Assembly (NCBI GenBank): GCA_029237515.1
Contig: JARBAV010000277.1
Span: 1 to 5,057, forward strand
Length of the DNA: 5,057 nt
Direction of reading: 5' to 3'
DNA from: Nitrososphaerales archaeon
Lineage (GTDB): Archaea; Thermoproteota; Nitrososphaeria; Nitrososphaerales; Nitrososphaeraceae
The first letter of the stretch is position 1. Each line of letters starts with the position of its first letter. The translations under genes and the position numbers were made by a program. Of the stretch, positions 1-4,362 are shown one piece after another. The notes beneath the pieces were generated by a model. That model searched no databases. It worked only from the letters and a program-made list of their open reading frames with translations, and was not told where the DNA came from.

Positions 1-124
1 AGCAAGAAAGTAGAAGAGCAAGGAAGCAAGAAAGTAGAAGAGCAAGGAAGCAAGAAAGTAGAAGAGCAAGGAAGCAAGAAAGTAGAAGAGCAAGGAAGCA
101 AGAAAGTAGAAGAGCAAGGAAGCA
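1..124. repeat. 24-bp perfect tandem repeat, 5 copies plus 4 bases
   Basis: Five identical 24-base units occupy 1-24, 25-48, 49-72, 73-96 and 97-120. A partial unit (AGCA) runs to 124 before the match is lost. The unit length is a multiple of three, so copy number can change without shifting the frame. Each unit has 21 purines out of 24 on the plus strand. It contains two near-identical octamers, AGCAAGGA and AGCAAGAA, when read across the unit junction, which hints at an older 8-bp origin. No copy carries even a synonymous change, which points to recent expansion or homogenisation. The array begins at base 1, so its true length is unknown. Confidence 0.97.
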
Positions 125-129
125 CTTAA
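1..129 (+). CDS. C-terminal end of an unidentified protein with octapeptide repeats (5' partial)
   Basis: Reading from base 1, frame 1 is open to a TAA at 127-129. It encodes five identical copies of SKKVEEQG followed by Ser-Thr and the stop. The start and the body of the protein lie outside the window, so its function cannot be named. The repeat is highly charged but neutral overall (two Lys, two Glu per unit), with one Gly per unit, which suggests a flexible or short-helical hydrophilic tail rather than a long coiled coil. A tail like this could be a linker or interaction extension on many kinds of protein. Frame 3 is also open (QESRRARK repeats) but runs on to a TAG at 201-203, inside the neighbouring dehydrogenase gene. 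Frame 1, which stops in the intergenic gap, is therefore preferred. The gene converges on the dehydrogenase with a gap of 42 bases. Confidence 0.55.
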   Translation, partial: SKKVEEQGSKKVEEQGSKKVEEQGSKKVEEQGSKKVEEQGST

Positions 130-144
130 AAGTTCAGCTATCTT

Positions 145-159
145 TAGTACGTGCTACTA
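145..159. other. Small hairpin in the convergent gap
   Basis: TAGTA (145-149) and TACTA (155-159) can pair around a 5-base loop. This lies in the 42-base gap between the repeat-tail gene (stop 127-129) and the dehydrogenase (stop 172-174). No long T-tract directly follows the stem on either strand, so it is at best a weak termination element. On the minus strand a short CTTTT lies about 15 bases further on. Confidence 0.2.
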
Positions 160-171
160 GCCCTCAGTGGC

Positions 172-1215
172 TCAAATTACTTTTACCGATTTTGCAAGAA
201 TAGCCGCCTTATTTTTGTCCAATTTCTCTCTATTGAGAATAGTAAACCTTTCAGGTCGTAATGAGCTTGCTAATACCAAAGATTGAACAACTTCATTTTC
301 GGTCAAATTGATCTGTTTTCCTCGTGTAGGTGCACCAAATAAAGCCAAAGTTTCGACTATCCTCTCCCAATCTAACCCATGTAACTTGGCCATTATAATC
401 GTCCCAATACCGACTCGTTCTCCATGAAGTCCAGAATTCTTACCGGCTACATATTCAACAGCGTGACTAAAAAGATGTTCCGAACCCGAGCAGGGTCTGC
501 TGCTTCCTGCAATGCAGGACGCTACCCCGGCGCTTATCAAGGCCTCCACAACTGTTCTTAATCCATACAAATTATCATTTACAAGATTTTGGCCTTCGTT
601 GAGAATTATTTTTGCACTTAGGTATGCAAGATTCGCAGCATATGTTCCATAGTATTCATGTACTTCATCTCTAGCAAGCTCCCAATCTTTGACAGCAGTT
701 ATCTTACCAACAAGGTCTCCACATCCGCTTATCATCAAACGATGTGGTGCCTTTGACATAAGTTCGACATCTGCCAATACGCCGATAGGGGTTTTTGCCT
801 TTATCGAATATGGTTTGTCCGACCCCTTCATCGAAACGAAGGGACTTGATATCCCATCATGAGAAGCAGAAGTGGGGACACTTATGAAAGACTTACCTAG
901 ACTATATGCTGTCATCTTGGCGAGGTCGACTGAGCGCCCTCCGCCTTGTCCGACAATTACATCAGGAGAGTACCTTTTAATTGCTCTAGCTAATCTTTCC
1001 GCTTCGTTGATTGTAGCCTCAGCGGCTACAAACCATTTGTACTCACTTAAATCTGCATCTTTCATGGATTGTTGGGAAATTGCTTGAGTCCTCTCTTTCA
1101 CAATCTCACCGCTGATAATGGCTACCCTTGAAAAATTGTGATCAAGCTGCTGAATAAAATTACCCAATCCCACAATAACAGTTGATCCTATCAATATCCT
1201 CCTGGGCAATTCCAT
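172..1215 (-). CDS. egsA: sn-glycerol-1-phosphate dehydrogenase (G1PDH)
   Basis: This enzyme reduces dihydroxyacetone phosphate to sn-glycerol-1-phosphate with NAD(P)H, the first committed step of archaeal ether-lipid backbone synthesis. It is cytoplasmic and Zn-dependent. Numbered from the ATG (347 aa), the nucleotide-binding GGGRSVD is at about 91-97, the family block PTSASHDGISSP at 114-125, and GCGD with its metal-binding Asp at 167. The His in GSEHLFSHA is at 247 and HGERVGIGT begins with His264. Asp167, His247 and His264 match the Asp/His/His zinc site known for the family. The length is usual for archaeal G1PDH. An in-frame TTG at 1234-1236 would add seven residues. The ATG at 1213-1215 is preferred because it gives the family-like opening MELPRRI. 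There is no clear Shine-Dalgarno; ATAACTTA at about 1241-1249 is a weak TATA candidate. The gene is monocistronic as far as can be seen. Confidence 0.95.
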   Translation of the reverse strand: MELPRRILIGSTVIVGLGNFIQQLDHNFSRVAIISGEIVKERTQAISQQSMKDADLSEYKWFVAAEATINEAERLARAIKRYSPDVIVGQGGGRSVDLAKMTAYSLGKSFISVPTSASHDGISSPFVSMKGSDKPYSIKAKTPIGVLADVELMSKAPHRLMISGCGDLVGKITAVKDWELARDEVHEYYGTYAANLAYLSAKIILNEGQNLVNDNLYGLRTVVEALISAGVASCIAGSSRPCSGSEHLFSHAVEYVAGKNSGLHGERVGIGTIIMAKLHGLDWERIVETLALFGAPTRGKQINLTENEVVQSLVLASSLRPERFTILNREKLDKNKAAILAKSVKVI

Positions 1216-1512
1216 CAAATGCGGTTCCTGGGTCAAAGGTAAGTTATCACAAAACTATCTTACAATCACTTTACCTTATCTATAACCGTATCTGGAGAAA
1301 TTCGATATTTTGAAATTATGCGTAAGCTCTGATATAATCTTCATTTAATACTTTAGTGTCTTAGTATCTTCATGATAGAGAAATGATTTGGAATTTTATC
1401 ATCAAAAAGATAGCTACTTATCAGACTGGTTAGAACATCTTTGATATCCAAGAAATATGTTCCTAATCGAAGATTGTTATTGTATTATAGGATCGGATCC
1501 CTCTTATCGTAA

Positions 1513-1530
1513 TTCAAAATGCATTTTGAA
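1513..1530. repeat. Perfect 18-bp palindrome, possible operator
   Basis: TTCAAAATGCATTTTGAA is identical to its own reverse complement with no spacer, as expected for a site bound by a dimeric helix-turn-helix regulator. Its half-site ATTTTGAA recurs in the same spacer at 1307-1314, 1606-1613 (overlapping a TATA box) and 1794-1801. The only other plus-strand copy I found in the window is at 4807-4814, inside a coding gene. Function is inferred from symmetry and recurrence only; no cognate regulator is encoded nearby. Confidence 0.5.
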
Positions 1531-1599
1531 CCAACCATAATTTGCTGAATCTTGCACTCATTTATTTGCTAATACTAACGAATTGAGATCGCAAGAAAT

Positions 1600-1610
1600 C
1601 TATATATTTT
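1600..1610 (+). promoter_or_regulatory. Candidate archaeal TATA box
   Basis: CTATATATTTT is a good archaeal TATA-like element. Its centre lies about 24 bases before an ATG at 1628, close to the spacing that gives a leaderless transcript. The 3' end overlaps one ATTTTGAA half-site (1606-1613), so a factor bound there could block TBP. There is no large gene downstream; the candidate product is the small transcript described separately. Confidence 0.4.
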
Positions 1611-1627
1611 GAACCTGTACTTTCTAA

Positions 1628-1747
1628 ATGAGGCCAAATGGGTCAGTGACATACCTTATGCTTATACGCTTTGAAGTATCCAAGGCTGTTCAAGCACCTA
1701 GCCCAATAAACTTCAAGGTACTTTTGGGGGTTTTTTCTACTTTTTGA
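1628..1747 (+). other. Candidate small transcript / 39-codon ORF
   Basis: From the ATG at 1628-1630 an ORF of 39 codons runs to a TGA at 1745-1747 and starts MRPNGSVTYLMLIRFEVSKA. I recognise no family. A TATA box lies at the right distance upstream and a T-rich tract (1731-1745) sits at its end, so a transcript of roughly 110 bases is plausible. The RNA can fold: AAGTATCC (1674-1681) pairs with GGTACTT (1717-1723) with one bulged base, enclosing GGCT (1684-1687) with AGCC (1700-1703). It could be a structured non-coding RNA, a leaderless micro-protein or nothing. The terminator-like tract overlapping the end of the reading frame slightly favours RNA over protein. Confidence 0.22.
1731..1745 (+). 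terminator. T-rich tract, candidate archaeal terminator
   Basis: GGGGG followed by TTTTTT, CTAC and TTTTT is a typical T-rich archaeal termination signal on the plus strand. It lies about 100 bases downstream of the start expected from the TATA box at 1600-1610, and would isolate that transcript from the genes to the right. Confidence 0.4.
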
Positions 1748-1757
1748 AACTCATGAT

Positions 1758-1767
1758 CTTTATAAGG
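1758..1767 (+). promoter_or_regulatory. Candidate second TATA-like box
   Basis: TCTTTATAAG is TATA-like and would place a transcript start near 1788-1792, about a dozen bases before the ATG of a 32-codon ORF at 1802. An ATTTTGAA half-site (1794-1801) would sit right at the transcript start. This box is weaker than those at 1600 and 1990. Confidence 0.28.
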
Positions 1768-1801
1768 TCTCCGATTAGCATTGCTCAACTCGCATTTTGA
1801 A

Positions 1802-1900
1802 ATGACCGCGAATCAACGTAGAACTCTTCTCCCTAATCGTATGGTTCAGTCAGCTGGTTCAAAAATTTTACATAAGTTGAAATTCTTGAACGGAAATTGA
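1802..1900 (+). CDS. Candidate small basic protein, 32 aa, unrecognised
   Basis: ATG at 1802-1804 to TGA at 1898-1900 encodes 32 residues beginning MTANQRRTLLPNRMVQ. It has Arg at 6, 7 and 13, Lys at 21, 25 and 27, one His, and no Asp or Glu at all. There is no signal peptide or membrane segment. A TATA-like box lies about 40 bases upstream, leaving a short leader; no clear Shine-Dalgarno is present. The composition is what a nucleic-acid-binding micro-protein could have, but an ORF of this length arises easily by chance. I recognise no family and treat it as tentative. Confidence 0.2.
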   Translation: MTANQRRTLLPNRMVQSAGSKILHKLKFLNGN

Positions 1901-1909
1901 ATTAAACTT

Positions 1910-1926
1910 GATGCAGATGCAGATGG
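1910..1926. repeat. Short GATGCA tandem repeat
   Basis: GATGCAGATGCAGATGG contains a 6-base unit repeated a little under three times. It lies about 65 bases upstream of the nuclease TATA box. It is short enough to be chance; it may be a minor microsatellite or part of an upstream regulatory region. Confidence 0.5.
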
Positions 1927-1989
1927 CTGAATTTCTCCCATTTGTTACTAGCTGATTATCGATTTGTGTGGGAATTTTTGACGTCAAGC

Positions 1990-2000
1990 ATATATATATG
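1990..2000 (+). promoter_or_regulatory. Strong TATA box of the nuclease gene (leaderless)
   Basis: ATATATATATG is the best TATA box in the window, centred about 30 bases before the ATG at 2025. Archaeal transcription usually starts about 25-27 bases after the TATA centre, so the mRNA would begin within a few bases of the start codon. This supports ATG 2025 over the in-frame ATG at 2055, and explains the lack of a Shine-Dalgarno. The box runs into the palindrome TATGCATA (1997-2004), and the palindrome GACGTC lies just upstream (1980-1985). Confidence 0.7.
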
Positions 2001-2024
2001 CATAAGTGCGAACGATGATAGCCT

Positions 2025-3899
2025 ATGATTCATGAACAGACCGGACAGAATTTCATGGTAAGAATATTGAATACGTTACCTTCAGAGTCCGGGCTCACGC
2101 GCATAGAATATGAGGGACCCAGAATCGCTTTGTTCTCCACTAATCCGGCCTATTTTATCCTAAACAGTAACGTGGTTTCAAACATGGTTAATACGGTGAA
2201 GAAAAGGATTGTAGTTCGAACTGACGAGTCGATCAGGAGATCAGAGACAGAATGTGCTGGCGCGTTATGCAATGTACTTCCAAATGGTACTAAGATTTCT
2301 AAATTATTATTTGATCCTGCAGTTGGCGAAGTTACAGCATTGGTCGAAGATTTGACAAGGGAGTATTCAATAAACGACCAAGACAACGCGCTATTATCTC
2401 AAAAAACTGGGTGGAGGTTCTTGATCAGACGATCGCCAAACGATCTTGAATTAATAGAACAAATCAATGAAATAATGGTTCGAAAGGCAAGCGACCGAAT
2501 TCGATTCTATAAAGAAGTAGGTGAAAAGATCTTTCGTCCAAGACTAAACGAAAGGACTGAAGTCAGCTTAGTATTTTTGGGTGGATTCAACGAGATAGGT
2601 AGATCTTGCATTTTAGTCACTACGAACGAGAGTAATGTCCTTCTTGATTGCGGTATTAATTCATTCTCCACTGACATAACAACATTCACACCGAGATTTG
2701 ACGTTACTGGCCTTAACATAGACGATATTGATTGCGTGGTACTGAGTCACGCACATTTAGATCATTCAGGTTTCCTGCCTATATTGTTCAAGCATGGTTA
2801 CAAGGGCCCAATTTACTGCTCTGAACCTACCATTCCTTTAACGTATTTGCTCCTTAAGAGGAACACACCACCGAGGGAGGGAATGGGCTTCATGAATCCC
2901 ACTACAAGTGAAATCGAGGATGTCATTACTCATATGATACCATTACCTTACGCGGTAGTTACAGATATTACCTCTGATATTCGGCTAACCCTTGCTAACG
3001 CAGGTCATATTTTGGGATCATCAGTTACCCACTTACATTTTGGAAACGGTGACCACAATTTAGTATATACAGGAGATTTTAAATTTGGCAGATCATTGGC
3101 ACTGGAAAATGCCTATTGGAACTTCCAAAGGGTAGAGACACTCATAGTCGAATCTACTCTTGGGGGTAAGGAAGACATCCTTCAATCAAGAGATGAGATA
3201 AATCAAAAATTACTTGAACTGATCAACAGCTGCTTATCTCAAGGAGGCAATCTGCTTTTTCCTGTTCCAATATTGGGACAATCTCAAGAGCTGATTTTGA
3301 CGTTGAGCGATTTTGCTAACGCGGGGTTGCTTTCTGCAAAAATTTACATTGAGAAATCTGTCGGTCAGGCCAGTTCGATTTACGAGATCTGCATGGAATA
3401 CCTATCAAAGGAAATCAAGCACGAAATTGATGGTTTTTCGGTAAATATGTTTACACCACCAAAATCTCAAATTGTTGAATCTAAGAAGCTTAGGAAAGGC
3501 TCACATCTGATAGTCTCCCCTTCATCAATGCTAACCCACGGCCCGTCTATCGGTTATCTTGATCAGATATGCGGTGATCCTAGGAGCGCTGTGGTGTTTA
3601 CATCCCAGTCCTTACCAAACACTCCAGCACGTAGTCTGATAGAAGGTAGGAAGGATTTAATGATCGAAGGTAAGAGACTTAATGTCGAATGTAGGGTCGA
3701 AGGATTTACCGATTTCACAAATCATTCAGATTATGGGCAGATCCTGGCATATGTAAAGAGAATGAAGCAAAAGCTGCGGAAGGTGATTGTAAATCATGGA
3801 GATAAAAACAAAGCTCAGAACTTAGCTGGATCGATTAATCGGATTCTCAGGTTACATACACAGCATCCGCTTGTTGAAGAAGCAGTGAAGCTAGCATGA
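2025..3899 (+). CDS. aCPSF1/FttA-like KH-domain beta-CASP ribonuclease, divergent
   Basis: Archaeal aCPSF1 (FttA) is a dimeric Zn-dependent endo/exonuclease that cleaves RNA at U-rich sites and ends transcription. This 624-aa protein has the family's length and order: an N-terminal KH region (about 20-140), metallo-beta-lactamase core (about 180-375 plus the C-terminal part), and an inserted beta-CASP cap (about 380-560). Visible motifs: LDCG with Asp208, HAHLDH 242-247, NAGH with His328, TGD with Asp351, EST with Glu376 (motif A), NHSD with His567 (motif B), HGD with His591 (motif C). Catalysis therefore looks intact. Oddities: the family GKGG loop of the second KH domain is replaced by NDQD (117-120), and the usual VGRAQE and SGML-GGP blocks read LGQSQE (417-422) and SSMLTHGP (500-507). 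It may be a paralog of the standard enzyme. A leaderless TATA promoter precedes it and a terminator follows. Confidence 0.9.
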   Translation: MIHEQTGQNFMVRILNTLPSESGLTRIEYEGPRIALFSTNPAYFILNSNVVSNMVNTVKKRIVVRTDESIRRSETECAGALCNVLPNGTKISKLLFDPAVGEVTALVEDLTREYSINDQDNALLSQKTGWRFLIRRSPNDLELIEQINEIMVRKASDRIRFYKEVGEKIFRPRLNERTEVSLVFLGGFNEIGRSCILVTTNESNVLLDCGINSFSTDITTFTPRFDVTGLNIDDIDCVVLSHAHLDHSGFLPILFKHGYKGPIYCSEPTIPLTYLLLKRNTPPREGMGFMNPTTSEIEDVITHMIPLPYAVVTDITSDIRLTLANAGHILGSSVTHLHFGNGDHNLVYTGDFKFGRSLALENAYWNFQRVETLIVESTLGGKEDILQSRDEINQKLLELINSCLSQGGNLLFPVPILGQSQELILTLSDFANAGLLSAKIYIEKSVGQASSIYEICMEYLSKEIKHEIDGFSVNMFTPPKSQIVESKKLRKGSHLIVSPSSMLTHGPSIGYLDQICGDPRSAVVFTSQSLPNTPARSLIEGRKDLMIEGKRLNVECRVEGFTDFTNHSDYGQILAYVKRMKQKLRKVIVNHGDKNKAQNLAGSINRILRLHTQHPLVEEAVKLA

Positions 3900-3948
3900 A
3901 ATTGTCAATTGCCTAAGATGTAACGCATCACTTGCCTATCAGAATACA

Positions 3949-3980
3949 ATTCGATTTGTAATACGAATAGGTTTTTTATT
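3949..3980 (+). terminator. Hairpin plus T-tract terminator of the nuclease gene
   Basis: ATTCG (3949-3953) pairs with CGAAT (3964-3968) around a 10-base loop, followed after three bases by TTTTTT (3972-3977). It starts 50 bases after the nuclease stop codon and lies before the end of the converging sepF gene, so it suits plus-strand termination. On the minus strand the tract is A-rich, so it is not a good terminator for sepF. Confidence 0.5.
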
Positions 3981-3995
3981 CTCGATTAGAAGCCA

Positions 3996-4274
3996 CTAAG
4001 TAATGTCGTAAGAACCCCTCCAAATTTTTACCATAGATGGAGTGATAACGACCCGTTCTTCTCCCAATCTTGCTATATCTCCGCCTGAGGATTGAACAAA
4101 TTTGTATAATTCGTCGATTACACTTCGTAATTCATCAACGCTTTTTTGAGCAAGTGGAGTGACCCTAATGATCACTATCATCTGTTTCTTCAGGTCTTCT
4201 TTAATCGACTGAACTTCAACAGGATCGCGAAGAGTTATTGCTTTCAAATAAACTTGTGGTTCATGCGACTGCAT
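3996..4274 (-). CDS. sepF: SepF-like protein (archaeal FtsZ membrane anchor family)
   Basis: SepF binds the C-terminal tail of FtsZ and tethers it to the membrane at the division site; archaeal forms act as dimers. The 92-aa protein from ATG 4274 is essentially the SepF core alone: VYLKAITLRDP (8-18), the beta strand MIVIIRVTPLA (32-42), the helix around 45-63, and the conserved GGDIARLGEERVVITPS (64-80) followed by VKIWRG (82-87). Known archaeal SepF proteins are longer and start with an amphipathic membrane-targeting helix, absent here if the ATG is the start. The 13 in-frame codons just upstream encode such a segment (see 4275-4313), so the true N-terminus may be earlier. It follows the tRNA-thiolation-like gene on the same strand after 88 bases. 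No ftsZ is in the window. Confidence 0.88.
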   Translation of the reverse strand: MQSHEPQVYLKAITLRDPVEVQSIKEDLKKQMIVIIRVTPLAQKSVDELRSVIDELYKFVQSSGGDIARLGEERVVITPSMVKIWRGSYDIT

Positions 4275-4313
4275 TAAATTATCTCTAATCCATTTAATGA
4301 ATTTCAGAAATAA
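4275..4313 (-). other. In-frame amphipathic extension upstream of sepF ATG
   Basis: Upstream of ATG 4274, in the same frame, 13 codons read LFLKFIKWIRDNL. Above them is TGA (4314-4316), then ATT and ACT codons, and an in-frame ATG at 4323-4325. The segment alternates bulky hydrophobics (L, F, I, W) with Lys/Arg, like the membrane-targeting helix at the N-terminus of SepF. It contains no ATG, GTG or TTG; the candidate starts inside it are CTG (4305-4307) or ATT (4296-4298). Either a non-AUG start is used, or one base change made a TGA in a formerly longer gene, or this is coincidence in 5' untranslated sequence. Confidence 0.4.
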
Positions 4314-4328
4314 TCAAATAGTCATTCT

Positions 4329-4346
4329 GGTCAAAAGATATTGACC
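4329..4346. other. Inverted repeat between the thiolation-like gene and sepF
   Basis: GGTCAA (4329-4334) and TTGACC (4341-4346) form a 6-bp stem with a 6-base loop. It begins 17 bases beyond the stop of the upstream minus-strand gene and ends 3 bases before the in-frame ATG at 4323-4325. No T-tract follows on the minus strand, so a termination role is doubtful. An operator or an RNA hairpin in the sepF leader fits as well. Confidence 0.4.
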
Positions 4347-4362
4347 CCTAAGGTGAGTTAAA

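Larger units (their letters stand above)
1216..2024. other. Long gene-poor spacer with promoters and palindromic motifs
   Basis: These 809 bases separate the divergently transcribed dehydrogenase and nuclease genes and contain no ORF of ordinary size. Visible content, left to right: the dehydrogenase promoter region (minus strand, with weak TATA-like stretches at about 1241-1249 and 1277-1286); an AT-rich stretch at about 1320-1480 with only short hairpins (for example ATGAT 1383-1387 with ATCAT 1398-1402); GGATC-G-GATCC at 1490-1500; a perfect 18-bp palindrome at 1513-1530; a TATA box at 1600-1608 with a possible small transcript; a T-rich tract at 1731-1745; a second TATA-like box at 1758-1767 with a small basic ORF; a GATGCA repeat at 1910-1926; and the nuclease promoter. 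I found no tRNA-, rRNA- or CRISPR-like structure here. Confidence 0.7.

Noticed and set aside
1..120. The tandem array as a CRISPR array
   Set aside because: The 24-base units are directly contiguous with no unique spacers, and the unit is in-frame coding sequence.
1..203. Alternative translations of the array: plus-strand frame 3 (QESRRARK) and minus-strand SLLFYFLA repeats
   Set aside because: Frame 3 runs into the dehydrogenase gene before stopping, and the minus-strand reading gives an implausible hydrophobic repeat; frame 1 ends cleanly in the intergenic gap.
872..1087. 71-codon plus-strand ORF inside the dehydrogenase gene
   Set aside because: It is antisense to a well-conserved enzyme region (GGGRSVD and PTSASHDG blocks) and shows no recognisable motif; a shadow of the real gene.
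1234..1236. TTG as start of the dehydrogenase (354 aa)
   Set aside because: The ATG seven codons later opens with MELPRRI, the usual family N-terminus, and no Shine-Dalgarno supports the TTG.
1850..1880. GGTTCAAAAA resembling a tRNA T-loop
   Set aside because: No flanking 5-bp T-stem, acceptor stem, D-arm or anticodon arm could be found around it.
1905..2020. C/D-box guide RNA (GATGATA near 2013 and CTGA at 1926 and 1952)
   Set aside because: The order and spacing of boxes are wrong for C, D', C', D, and there are no terminal pairing stems; the GATGATA lies in the nuclease start region.
2150..2719. Two minus-strand ORFs (78 and 70 codons) inside the nuclease gene
   Set aside because: Both are antisense to the KH and lactamase domains, with compositions expected of shadow frames and no promoter of their own.
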